Counted from the first letter of the stretch, positions 1 to 6,707 are shown. The stretch is 16,103 nt of DNA from VMDJ01 sp965659945 (GCA_965659945.1 CBFHYJ010000038.1:1-16103); one strand, 5' to 3'. Notes: generated by a model not told the origin, from the letters alone. Translations and numbers: made by a program.

Positions 1-85
1 TCATCAGAGCCAGCATGCCCGACACGGTGGTCGCCATGATGGCCTGAGTGCGTCCCTTCATCACCCAAGCGATTAGGGCTTTCAT
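1..85 (-). CDS. Start of small membrane protein (partial, runs off the left edge)
   Basis: Twenty-eight codons are visible, starting at the ATG complementary to 83-85 and reading MKALIAWVMKGRTQA then IMATTVSGMLALM. The pattern is a short basic N-terminus followed by the start of a hydrophobic segment. In Pseudomonas the gene between rpsR and rplI encodes an uncharacterised integral membrane protein (PA4933 in PAO1) with the same kind of beginning, so I call this its counterpart by position and N-terminal resemblance. It lies about 60 bp after rpsR on the same strand and is probably cotranscribed. The ribosome binding site is weak (only GAG about 10 bases upstream), and two small hairpins precede it. 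Function is unknown and the rest of the protein is outside the window. Confidence 0.6.
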   Translation of the reverse strand, partial: MKALIAWVMKGRTQAIMATTVSGMLALM

Positions 86-93
86 ACAACTAC

Positions 94-130
94 TCGGTAA
101 AACCGAACGGATGTCGCTTTTAACGACATC
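94..130 (-). other. Two hairpins between rpsR and the downstream membrane-protein gene
   Basis: Two adjacent inverted repeats fill the gap after rpsR. GATGTCG (110-116) pairs with CGACATC (124-130), giving a 7-bp stem and 7-base loop. TCGGT (94-98) pairs with ACCGA (102-106), giving a 5-bp stem and 3-base loop. Neither is followed by a U tract on the minus strand, so they are not intrinsic terminators. They may stabilise the rpsF-rpsR message or lower expression of the downstream gene; this is inference. Confidence 0.45.
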
Positions 131-145
131 ACACTCACCAGCCGA

Positions 146-367
146 TTAATGACTGTCTGAGTAAGGCAACAACGCCAAGAAGCGCGCACGCTTCACAGCA
201 GTAGCCAACTGACGTTGGTACTTAGCACTGGTGCCAGTGATACGACTAGGAACAATCTTGCCGTTTTCGGTGATGTTCTGACGCAAGGTGTTTAGATCTT
301 TGTAATCAATCTTGATACCTTCAGACGCGAAACGACAACCTTTACGACGACGGAAAAAACGTGACAT
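146..367 (-). CDS. rpsR: 30S ribosomal protein S18
   Basis: This 73-residue basic protein has the S18 signature: an N-terminal RFFRRRKGCRF stretch, then YKDLNTLRQNITENGKI, the SRITGTSAKYQRQLATAVKRARFLALLPY core and a short tail. The E. coli protein has 75 residues. S18 binds the 16S rRNA platform as a heterodimer with S6, whose gene lies directly upstream. The ATG is preceded by a good ribosome binding site (AAGGAGAG). Only about 16 bases separate it from rpsF, so the two are cotranscribed, as in most gammaproteobacteria. The single N-terminal Cys is the type that does not bind zinc. Confidence 0.98.
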   Translation of the reverse strand: MSRFFRRRKGCRFASEGIKIDYKDLNTLRQNITENGKIVPSRITGTSAKYQRQLATAVKRARFLALLPYSDSH

Positions 368-383
368 CGAACTCTCTCCTTAA

Positions 384-737
384 TTAACTAGCTGCAGCTT
401 CAGGTGCATCCTTCTTGTCGTCTTCTTTCATCAAAGGCGACGCCTCAGTTACCGCCTCATCGCGACGGATAACCAAGTTACGGATGACCGCATCATTGAA
501 GCGGAACAAGGTTTCAAGTTCAGTCAAAGCTTCACCAGTCGCTTCGATATTCATCAACACATAGTGTGCTTTGTGAACTTTATTGATTGGGTAAGCCAAC
601 TGGCGACGACCCCAATCTTCTAGACGGTGAATTTTACCGCCGGCAGTTTCAATTACCGACTTGTAGCGGTCTACCATTGCTGGCACCTGCTCACTCTGGT
701 CAGGGTGGACCAGGAACACGATTTCGTAATGACGCAT
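384..737 (-). CDS. rpsF: 30S ribosomal protein S6
   Basis: The 117-residue protein begins MRHYEIVFLVHPDQSEQVPAM, the classic S6 start, and continues through the ferredoxin-like fold with GGKIHRLEDWGRRQLAYPI and KAHYVLMNIEA. It ends in an acidic, Ala-rich tail (KEDDKKDAPEAAAS). In E. coli the S6 tail is the target of RimK glutamylation; no Glu run is visible here. S6 assembles with S18 on the 30S platform. The start has a strong ribosome binding site (AAGGAG), and that site can pair with an upstream leader segment (separate entry). It is the first gene of the rpsF-rpsR-membrane protein operon, driven by its own promoter in the rlmB-rpsF gap. Confidence 0.98.
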   Translation of the reverse strand: MRHYEIVFLVHPDQSEQVPAMVDRYKSVIETAGGKIHRLEDWGRRQLAYPINKVHKAHYVLMNIEATGEALTELETLFRFNDAVIRNLVIRRDEAVTEASPLMKEDDKKDAPEAAAS

Positions 738-818
738 TGTAGCTCCTTACGGGTAAAAGCCTCCCACACTGTGTGGTGAAGCAAGGAGTGCCGGCCCAGA
801 GGACCGACGAGAGCGCGA
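738..818 (-). promoter_or_regulatory. Structured rpsF leader with anti-Shine-Dalgarno segment (S6:S18 autoregulation candidate)
   Basis: Reading the minus strand, the leader carries a hairpin GGTCC-TCT-GGGCC, then GGCACTCCTTGC, a hairpin CCACA-CAG-TGTGG (764-776) and the Shine-Dalgarno element. The segment CTCCTTGC (781-788) can pair over 8 positions, one of them G-U, with GTAAGGAG (743-750), which is the rpsF ribosome binding site. The same CTCC can instead pair with GGAG directly after the second hairpin, so two exclusive folds are possible. Many bacteria have an rpsF leader motif containing CCG that binds the S6:S18 dimer and represses translation. The position and the CCG beside the pairing element fit that family, but I could not align it to the family model. 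Confidence 0.55.
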
Positions 819-819
819 G

Positions 820-848
820 ATTCTAGATAAACGCCTTATAAAATGCAA
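820..848 (-). promoter_or_regulatory. Sigma-70 promoter of the rpsF operon
   Basis: On the minus strand a -35 box TTGCAT (843-848) and a -10 box TAGAAT (820-825) are separated by exactly 17 bp. A GC-rich stretch (CTCGCGC) follows at the expected start point near 813. The promoter lies entirely in the short gap after the rlmB stop codon, and it explains how the ribosomal genes can be expressed apart from rnr-rlmB. Confidence 0.65.
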
Positions 849-850
849 GC

Positions 851-1597
851 TTAGCGGCGCTGACGAACCGCTTCGTAGAGCGTGACGCCCGTCGCGACCG
901 ACACATTCAGACTTTCGACCTGCCCCTGCATGGGTAAACGCACCAATTGGTCGCATTGTTCAGCCGTCAAGCGGCGCATACCCTCACCTTCTGCCCCCAT
1001 TACCAGCGCTAGCGCACCGGTTAGATCCGCCTGGTAGAGCTCGAGATCGGTCTCGCTAGTGGTGCCAACCACAAAAATACGAAAATCATCCTGCAGATGT
1101 CGCAAGGTTCGCGCCAGATTAGTCACCTGAACAAACGGCACTGTTTCCGCTGCACCACTCGAGACCTTTACGGCTACCGGGGTCAGCCCAACCGATTTAT
1201 CCTTTGGTGCAATCACCGCATCCACCCCCGCACCATCTGCCGTGCGCAAACAAGCGCCAAGGTTATGCGGATCGGTCACGCCATCAAGGACCAATAATAA
1301 AGGTGGGTGATCGAGGTTATTCAGCAAGGTATCGAGATCATCTTCAGTCTGAGCAGCAGGGGCTTGGGTACTGATCACCACACCCTGATGGTTAGCGCTA
1401 CCGGCTAGCTTCTCGACAGTTTTCTTATCACTCGCCGTCAGCGGAACACCGAGCTTTTTGGCGTCATCTAAAACAGCATTTAAACGACGATCTTTGCGTG
1501 TCGCGTCATAAATAATTTCATTAATGCGCTCACGACCAAACTTCAGCGCTGAGCGCACTGCATGCACACCGGCAACCCATTGTTGCTTATCGCCCAT
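851..1597 (-). CDS. rlmB: 23S rRNA (guanosine-2'-O-)-methyltransferase RlmB
   Basis: This SpoU/TrmH-family (SPOUT) enzyme uses S-adenosylmethionine to methylate the ribose of one guanosine in domain V of 23S rRNA (Gm2251 in E. coli). The 248 residues match the family length (243 in E. coli). The N-terminal substrate-binding domain begins GVHAVRSALK. The three SPOUT motifs follow in order: DGVTDPHNLGACLRTA with the conserved Asn and Arg (about 105-120), LVMGAEGEGMR (about 198-208), and LPMQGQVESLNVSVATGV (about 221-238) forming the trefoil knot. It starts three bases after the rnr stop, and these two form one transcription unit with probable translational coupling, because its own ribosome binding site is weak. 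This order matches Pseudomonas and E. coli (rnr-rlmB). Confidence 0.96.
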   Translation of the reverse strand: MGDKQQWVAGVHAVRSALKFGRERINEIIYDATRKDRRLNAVLDDAKKLGVPLTASDKKTVEKLAGSANHQGVVISTQAPAAQTEDDLDTLLNNLDHPPLLLVLDGVTDPHNLGACLRTADGAGVDAVIAPKDKSVGLTPVAVKVSSGAAETVPFVQVTNLARTLRHLQDDFRIFVVGTTSETDLELYQADLTGALALVMGAEGEGMRRLTAEQCDQLVRLPMQGQVESLNVSVATGVTLYEAVRQRR

Positions 1598-1600
1598 GAC

Positions 1601-4036
1601 TTAATGGTTACCTTTTTTAGCCTTTGTTGCCGCACGCTCTTTCTTACCCGGGCGACCTTTACGCTTTTTTCCTTTGCTCGCTTTCTTTTTGCTGGTCTTC
1701 TTTTCATCCGAGTCAGAACGCGATCCCCATGGGTTTTTGCTCGGCTTTTTTGAACCTGGTTGAGAACGTGGCGGGCTATCAACACGCAGCTGATCAGCTG
1801 GCACACCATGAATCATCTTAACTTTTTTCTTGGTAGGCTCTGGGCTATTACCATCGTCGAGTACAAAGTCGATCTTACGATCTTCCATATTGACCGCTGC
1901 AACTCGCACCTTAATACGATCACCCAAACGATAGACCTTGCCAGAACGCTCGCCGGTCAAACGATGACCGATAGGATCGAAAATAAAGTAATCACGATCA
2001 AGCGCGGTGATATGAATCAAGCCAGTGATGAAAACCTCATCCAGCTCGACAAACAGACCAAAGCTGTTCACACCGGAGATCGTGCCTTGGAAACTTTCGC
2101 CCACCTTATCGAGCATGAAGTAACATTTAAGGGCATCAGCCGAGTCACGTGAGGCATCATCCGCACGACGCTCACAAAGTGAACAGTGCTCCCCCATATG
2201 GGCTAAATCTTTATCCGAGTAAGCAAACCCTTTTGCCGAACCATTTCGAAGCACATGACGAATCGCACGATGCACCATCAAGTCAGGGTAACGACGTATC
2301 GGTGAAGTGAAATGCGCGTATGCTTGAAATGCCAAACCAAAGTGACCAACATTTTCATCGGTATACACCGCTTGCATCATTGAGCGAAGCAGCACGGTTT
2401 GAATCACATGGTAATCCGCACGTGTTTTCACTTGTTCAAGTAGCTCGGCATAATCTTTTGCCGTTGGCTCAAGACCACCCTTCAATGACAAACCCAGTTC
2501 GCGTAAAAATTGCCCCAAGTCCGACAACTTCTCTTCACTTGGGCGCTCATGCACACGGTACAAGGCCGGTATTTTGTTCTTCAACAAGAAGCGTGCTGCA
2601 GCAACATTAGCCGCCAACATGCACTCTTCAATTAAACGGTGTGCATCATGACGTACCAGTGGTACCACTTCAGCCACCTTACCGTTCTCATCAAATTTAA
2701 AACGGGTTTCGGTGGTATCAAAATCAATCGCACCACGCACCGCACGCGCCGCATAGAGCACTTTATAGAGACCGTGCAGATCTTCGAGATGCGGCAACAC
2801 GTGTGCAAATTCATCTTTAAGCGCCTGATCATTATCAATCAGCATCGCGCCCACTTGGTCATAGGTCAGACGCGCATGCGAATTCATCACGCCTTCAAAG
2901 AAACGCGAGCGGAACATCTTGCCTTGTGGATCAAAGTACATCTCACAGACCATGCATAAACGATCAACCTTAGGGTTAATCGAACAGAGTCCATTCGAGA
3001 GCACCTCCGGCAACATCGGCACTACGCGATCAGGGAAATACACTGAGGTACTGCGCAGATAAGCCTCTTTATCTAACGGTGAATCTTTTTCAACATAGGC
3101 AGAGACATCGGCAATCGCCACCAATAAGCGCCAGCCTTTTGCCGTCTTTGCACAAAAGACCGCATCGTCGAAGTCACGCGCATCCGCACCATCAATCGTC
3201 ACCAACGGCACATCACGTAGATCCTCACGACCTTCTTTCGCTTTCTCGGGCACCTCAGCGGTCAAGCCTTCAATTTGTTTCAGCAGATCCTCTGGCCAAT
3301 CATGCGGAATGTCATGACTACGAATCGCAACCGCAGTCTCCATACCAGGTGCATACTGATCACCTATGACATCAATCACATTACCAATGGCCTGACGCCA
3401 AGGCGTTGGATGTTCATCAATGGCAACTTCCACCATTTGGCCATTCTTGCCGCCCTTTAAATTCTCCGGCGGAATAAGCACTTGCTGGGTAATACGCTTG
3501 TTGTCGGGCAACAAGAAAGCAACACCGCGGTCGATCTGCAAACGACCAACAACCTTGTTAAAGGCGCGTTCCAATACCTCGATGATTTGACCTTCTTCAC
3601 GACCACGTCGATCAATACCGGAGACTTGCACCACCACATGATCACCGTGCCAAACGCGACGCATTTCACGCGGGCCTAAAAACAGGTCATCACCATTTGC
3701 ATCATCACGTTTTAAAAAACCAAAACCATCTGGATGACCAATAACACGGCCCACGATCATGTCTTTGTTATTCACCGGGCAATAGCCACCACGTCGATTA
3801 CGGATCAACTGACCATCACGGGTCATCGCATTCACACGGCGAGAAAGACCCTCTGTTTGCTCTTCATCAATATCCAAGGTGTACATGAGCTCTTTAAAAC
3901 TCATGGGACAACCTTGCTCGGCGATCACTTCTAAAATGAACTCTCGACTGGGAACAGGATTTTCATAGGTATCCGCTTCACGTTGCGCTTGCGGGTCATT
4001 TAATTCGGTGCGAGACACCTTTTTTTGCTTTGCCAC
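1601..4036 (-). CDS. rnr: Ribonuclease R (3'-5' exoribonuclease)
   Basis: This 811-residue processive exoribonuclease degrades structured RNA and takes part in rRNA, tmRNA and mRNA quality control. An N-terminal winged-helix segment (about 25-90, NPVPSREFILEVI) is followed by two cold-shock RNA-binding domains (GYC...GRVIGHPDGFGFLK around 85-110, and VVGRLQIDRGVAFLLPD around 162-178). The RNB catalytic domain starts near 270; its acidic cluster TIDGADARDFDDAV gives D282, D288, D290 and D291, the magnesium ligands of the family. An S1 domain follows (GTISGVNSFGLFVELDEVFITG), then a Lys-rich tail of about 75 residues as in E. coli RNase R. The start is GTG: two in-frame TGA codons sit directly upstream and an AGG element lies about 9 bases before it. 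It leads the rnr-rlmB unit. Confidence 0.97.
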   Translation of the reverse strand: MAKQKKVSRTELNDPQAQREADTYENPVPSREFILEVIAEQGCPMSFKELMYTLDIDEEQTEGLSRRVNAMTRDGQLIRNRRGGYCPVNNKDMIVGRVIGHPDGFGFLKRDDANGDDLFLGPREMRRVWHGDHVVVQVSGIDRRGREEGQIIEVLERAFNKVVGRLQIDRGVAFLLPDNKRITQQVLIPPENLKGGKNGQMVEVAIDEHPTPWRQAIGNVIDVIGDQYAPGMETAVAIRSHDIPHDWPEDLLKQIEGLTAEVPEKAKEGREDLRDVPLVTIDGADARDFDDAVFCAKTAKGWRLLVAIADVSAYVEKDSPLDKEAYLRSTSVYFPDRVVPMLPEVLSNGLCSINPKVDRLCMVCEMYFDPQGKMFRSRFFEGVMNSHARLTYDQVGAMLIDNDQALKDEFAHVLPHLEDLHGLYKVLYAARAVRGAIDFDTTETRFKFDENGKVAEVVPLVRHDAHRLIEECMLAANVAAARFLLKNKIPALYRVHERPSEEKLSDLGQFLRELGLSLKGGLEPTAKDYAELLEQVKTRADYHVIQTVLLRSMMQAVYTDENVGHFGLAFQAYAHFTSPIRRYPDLMVHRAIRHVLRNGSAKGFAYSDKDLAHMGEHCSLCERRADDASRDSADALKCYFMLDKVGESFQGTISGVNSFGLFVELDEVFITGLIHITALDRDYFIFDPIGHRLTGERSGKVYRLGDRIKVRVAAVNMEDRKIDFVLDDGNSPEPTKKKVKMIHGVPADQLRVDSPPRSQPGSKKPSKNPWGSRSDSDEKKTSKKKASKGKKRKGRPGKKERAATKAKKGNH

Positions 4037-4069
4037 TCATCAGGCCTTTTACTACGATTTATGGCCCTT

Positions 4070-4099
4070 ATTGTAGCGTTGACACACCTAGTTTGTCGC
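4070..4099 (-). promoter_or_regulatory. Promoter of rnr-rlmB
   Basis: On the minus strand a -10 box TACAAT (4070-4075, five of six consensus positions) lies 18 bp from GCGACA (4094-4099, four of six). Transcription would begin near 4062, giving a leader of about 26 bases before the GTG start. The element overlaps the divergent tRNA promoter. Confidence 0.5.
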
Positions 4100-4107
4100 T
4101 GTAAGTT
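4079..4107 (+). promoter_or_regulatory. Promoter of tRNA-Leu
   Basis: A perfect -35 box TTGACA (4079-4084) is followed after 17 bp by TAAGTT (4102-4107). A GC-rich discriminator (ACGCGCCC) lies at the predicted start, about 13-18 bases before the tRNA. GC-rich discriminators are typical of stable-RNA promoters under stringent control. The weak -10 matches only part of the consensus. Confidence 0.65.
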
Positions 4108-4126
4108 ACGCGCCCTCAACACCCCT

Positions 4127-4213
4127 GCCCAGGTGGTGAAATTGGTAGACACGCCAGCTTCAGGTGCTGGTGGCCGCAAGGCCGTGGAGGTTCAAGTCCT
4201 CTCCTGGGCACCA
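4127..4213 (+). tRNA. tRNA-Leu (anticodon CAG)
   Basis: The 87-base gene folds as a class II tRNA. The acceptor arm GCCCAGG (4127-4133) pairs with CCTGGGC (4203-4209), followed by discriminator A and an encoded CCA (4211-4213). The D loop contains TTGGTAGAC. The anticodon stem CCAGC/GCTGG encloses the loop TTCAGGT, so the anticodon CAG lies at 4161-4163 and reads CUG codons. A long variable arm (TGGCCGCAAGGCCG) and a T arm with GGTTCAAGTCC complete it. The discriminator A and the long variable arm fit leucine identity. A tRNA-Leu next to rnr is also found in Pseudomonas. Confidence 0.98.
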
Positions 4214-4259
4214 GTTTTGATTCTCCCTCTTATATTATCTAAGCAATACACTTAAAATT

Positions 4260-4287
4260 ATTTTGCCTTTGGAGCAAAATTTTTCTT
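4260..4287 (+). terminator. Intrinsic terminator of tRNA-Leu
   Basis: The inverted repeat ATTTTGC (4260-4266) and GCAAAAT (4274-4280) encloses the 7-base loop CTTTGGA and is followed directly by TTTTTCTT. It lies about 47 bases after the CCA end. It separates the tRNA from the decarboxylase gene downstream. The stem is AU-rich, so strength is probably moderate. Confidence 0.65.
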
Positions 4288-4426
4288 GCGCAAAAACAAA
4301 AAAAGTTGAAGATGCGCTTGCTCGCTATTTGAGCAGAAACTTTAGGTGATTTTCCCGTTAGTGACCCGGCGTCTTGTTTGTCTAGACGTGTCTGAGCGAC
4401 GAAAGACAAACAACAAAGAGACGACC
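4288..4426 (+). promoter_or_regulatory. Decarboxylase leader with long inverted repeat
   Basis: TTGTTTGTCT (4374-4383) and AGACAAACAA (4404-4413) form a perfect 10-bp inverted repeat with a 20-base loop that ends a few bases before the ribosome binding region (AAAGAGACG, 4415-4423). CGTCT (4370-4374) can extend this stem by pairing with AGACG at 4419-4423, which overlaps the ribosome binding site, or can pair with AGACG at 4384-4388 instead. These are alternative folds. An earlier small hairpin TGCTC/GAGCA (4319-4323, 4331-4335) and an A-rich tract (4291-4303) are also present. I see no convincing -35/-10 pair and do not recognise a known riboswitch. Confidence 0.5.
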
Positions 4427-5590
4427 GTGTTGAATACTATTCGCCCACGATCAGAAGGTGACTTCTGGTTAGCACAGGCAGGTGGCATTTCGCCTGCAAT
4501 GCTTTTCAGCCCTACTCGCGTTCGCGAGACTTGGCGCGCACTTCAGGCAGCATTGCCCGGCGTGACCATGTACTACGCTTTTAAATCTAACCCTTACAAT
4601 GGTTTATTGACCACCTTGGTTGATGAAGGCGCTTGCTTTGATGTTGCCAGTGCACCCGAGATTCAGGCTTTGGTGCCATTGGGTGTTTCAACTCAGCGCA
4701 TGATTCATACCCATCCAATTAAAACCATCGTCGATCTTGAGACCTCAATTGGCCTTGGAGTGACCACCTTTGTCGTCGATAACTTGGATGAACTTTGGAA
4801 GATCGCACCTTACCGCCACGACATTACCGTGATGTTACGCTTAGCCTTTGTGGCACCTGATGCACCTATCGACCTGTCACGTAAATTTGGCGCGCAGCCA
4901 GAAGATGCGATGAACATTCTGCAGATTGCTCAGCAGATGGGCATCACCGTGGATGGCCTTTGCTTCCACGTTGGCTCGCAAGCTCAAAGTGCTGACACAC
5001 ACCGCTTGGCATTATTGAAAACTGTAGAGATTGCACAAGAAGCTGCAGACCTTGGCATTGCTAACATCGAACGTATTGATATGGGTGGCGGCTTCCCTGC
5101 CAACTATTCAAACAAGCCAGTCAACTTTGAAGCCTTCTGCGCACCTATCCGTGAAGCCATGGCCTCAGTGCCTTCACACATTCGCTTGATGGCAGAGCCT
5201 GGCCGTGCGATTTCAGCACCGAGCATGACATTAGTTGCACGCATCATTGGCCGCTCAAAGCGTCAAGATGACACCTGGTGGTACTACATGGATGACGGTG
5301 TGTACGGCGCTCAATCTGGCCGCATCTTCGACCACATCGATTACCCAATGACCATCTTCACCGAAGAAGGTGGTACGCCGGGTCGTGCGATATTTGCAGG
5401 CCCAACCTGTGACAGCATCGACCGCTTTGGTGATACCGAACTACTCCCTGAGCTTTCCATTGGTGACGTGATCGTTATCCATGAAATCGGGGCTTACAGT
5501 ATTGCCACCGCATGTAACTTTAACGGCGTTGCGCCACCGGTAATTATTGACCTGAAAGACGATAGCAACGTGGTTCGCCTATTCGCCTAA
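4427..5590 (+). CDS. Fold-III PLP-dependent decarboxylase (ornithine/lysine decarboxylase-like)
   Basis: The protein belongs to the alanine-racemase-fold decarboxylases, which convert basic amino acids such as ornithine to diamines (putrescine) in the cytoplasm. The chosen GTG start gives 387 residues, the length of Pseudomonas SpeC; an in-frame GTG at 4346 would add 27 unlikely residues. K53 in YYAFKSNP is the PLP lysine, H181 in FHVGSQ stacks on the cofactor, the GGGFP loop (220-224) and E257-P-G-R bind its ring and phosphate, and C328-D329 in GPTCDSIDRF are the catalytic pair supplied across the dimer, with GAYS at 356-359. CDS fits ornithine/lysine substrates and argues against diaminopimelate (CESGD) decarboxylase. 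Exact substrate is not decided by sequence. The gene is monocistronic, with a structured leader and a strong terminator. Confidence 0.88.
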   Translation: MLNTIRPRSEGDFWLAQAGGISPAMLFSPTRVRETWRALQAALPGVTMYYAFKSNPYNGLLTTLVDEGACFDVASAPEIQALVPLGVSTQRMIHTHPIKTIVDLETSIGLGVTTFVVDNLDELWKIAPYRHDITVMLRLAFVAPDAPIDLSRKFGAQPEDAMNILQIAQQMGITVDGLCFHVGSQAQSADTHRLALLKTVEIAQEAADLGIANIERIDMGGGFPANYSNKPVNFEAFCAPIREAMASVPSHIRLMAEPGRAISAPSMTLVARIIGRSKRQDDTWWYYMDDGVYGAQSGRIFDHIDYPMTIFTEEGGTPGRAIFAGPTCDSIDRFGDTELLPELSIGDVIVIHEIGAYSIATACNFNGVAPPVIIDLKDDSNVVRLFA

Positions 5591-5630
5591 GCGCTGAGGA
5601 AATCGTCTCCTCCTCTCACTTGGCAAAACA

Positions 5631-5656
5631 AAAAAGCCCGCTTTCGCGGGCTTTTT
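5631..5656 (+). terminator. Strong intrinsic terminator after the decarboxylase gene
   Basis: A perfect 11-bp inverted repeat AAAAAGCCCGC (5631-5641) and GCGGGCTTTTT (5646-5656) encloses a TTTC loop. The flanking A and T runs make it usable in both directions. It lies about 40 bases after the decarboxylase stop codon. Confidence 0.92.
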
Positions 5657-5751
5657 CTATTTCATAAAACCGTTTTACTAAATACAAAGCCAAACTTAAG
5701 AAAACACTTGCCTAGCCGAACTAACGAAAATCTTTAAGTATTATCATTAAT

Positions 5752-6574
5752 ATGCCACTAGACACCCGCACACTATTGGTTGCCTTAAGATCATCATCGT
5801 TACGAGATGAGCTAAAGGTACATTATCAGCCCATCATTCGATTAAGAACCGGAACGATTATTGGCTATGAGGCCCTACTTCGTTGGCACCATCCTAAGTT
5901 AGGCATGATACCCCCCCGATATATTTATTCCTTTTGCGGAACAACATGAACTCATCTTCGAAATTACCCAGATAGTCTTTGACAAGGTATTGCGTGATCA
6001 ATCGTGTTGGAACCATGAAAAGAACACCTTAATTTCCCTAAATGTTTCGGCCGCCTCTTTGACCAGTAATGATCTTTTAGAACTCCTTAGGCCACTGGTT
6101 TCTGATCCACAAATATCCAATAAACAAGTGATATTAGAAATCACCGAAACAGCCACACTGAGCAATCCCGAGAATGCCAAAAATCTAATAAATAAATTAA
6201 GTAAAAAAGGCTTCCGATTTGCTCTCGATGATTTTGGTACCGGCTACTCCTCTCTGACCAATCTTCGCGATCTACAAATTAATGAAATAAAAATTGATAA
6301 GTCATTTATTCAGGACCTCAATTATCAAACTCATGCTGATAAAGTTCTGATCGATGCCATCTTAAGTATTGCGCATGCCTTTGGCGCTATTGTGGTGGCA
6401 GAAGGCATTGAGACTGAAGAAACCCTTTTGCAACTCAGGTCTATGAATTGTTATGCGGGCCAAGGCTTCCTCTTTGCCAAACCCATGCCCGCCAATGCTA
6501 TTGATGGCTGGTATGAGCAATGGCCTGCTCAATGGCAGCAATTTAATCATCAGAACAGCCACGCAGCTAGTTAA
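5752..6574 (+). pseudogene. EAL-domain cyclic-di-GMP phosphodiesterase, interrupted by a +1 frameshift in a C7 run
   Basis: Two reading frames together encode one EAL domain, the enzyme that cleaves cyclic di-GMP to pGpG. Frame one (5752-5949) gives HYQPIIRL...GYEALLRWHHPKLGMIPP and then nonsense. Frame two resumes as DIFIPFAEQHELIFEITQ and runs to 6574. Removing one C from the seven at 5911-5917 restores a 273-residue protein with all catalytic residues: E40 of EALLRW, N97, E129, D159-D160 of DDFGTGYSSL, K180 of KIDKSFI, E217 of AEGIET and Q237. It is an EAL-only protein with no visible sensor or membrane segment. No Shine-Dalgarno precedes the ATG, and the gene looks richer in A and T than its neighbours. 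It could be a pseudogene, a phase-off allele, a frameshifted gene or a sequencing error. Confidence 0.85.
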
Positions 6575-6585
6575 GAATCACAGGC

Positions 6586-6610
6586 AAAAAAAAACGCGCT
6601 AATCAGCGCG
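6586..6610 (-). terminator. Terminator of sRNA A
   Basis: On the minus strand CGCGCT-GATT-AGCGCG (6 GC-rich pairs, 6595-6610) is followed by nine U (6586-6594). On the plus strand no T run follows, so it acts only leftward and cannot serve the EAL gene. Long U tails are typical of Hfq-associated sRNA terminators. Confidence 0.8.
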
Positions 6611-6707
6611 GGTAAAAAAGCCAACTCTTAGGAAAAAGACTGCTCGATCGTCTACAACTTTCACGACCTTCGCGGGAACTATTCAGTTGGTGGCCCTTAG
6701 GAGGAAA
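6586..6707 (-). ncRNA. Putative small RNA A (tandem sibling pair, anti-Shine-Dalgarno 5' end)
   Basis: The predicted RNA of about 120 bases begins with TTTCCTCCTAAGGGC (complement of 6693-6707), identical over 15 bases to the start of sRNA B. A -10 box TAGAGT (6712-6717) lies four bases upstream of this element, and TTGTTC (6736-6741) is a poor -35 at 18 bp. The RNA ends at a strong terminator. The 5' element contains CCUCCU, the same core as the 16S rRNA anti-Shine-Dalgarno tail, so it could pair with ribosome binding sites. A related string, TTTTTCCTAAGAG, occurs again near the 3' end (6624-6636). CCAACT/AGTTGG offers an internal 6-bp closing stem. No convincing protein is encoded. Reading as an sRNA is inference from promoter, repeat and terminator geometry. 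Confidence 0.6.

Noticed and set aside
4025..4255. A 76-codon plus-strand frame over the tRNA
   Set aside because: It spans the promoter and the whole tRNA-Leu gene, so it is a chance frame.
4346..4426. Longer N-terminus for the decarboxylase from the GTG at 4346
   Set aside because: The 27 extra residues fall across the leader hairpin and do not fit the family start; the GTG at 4427 gives the usual 387 residues.
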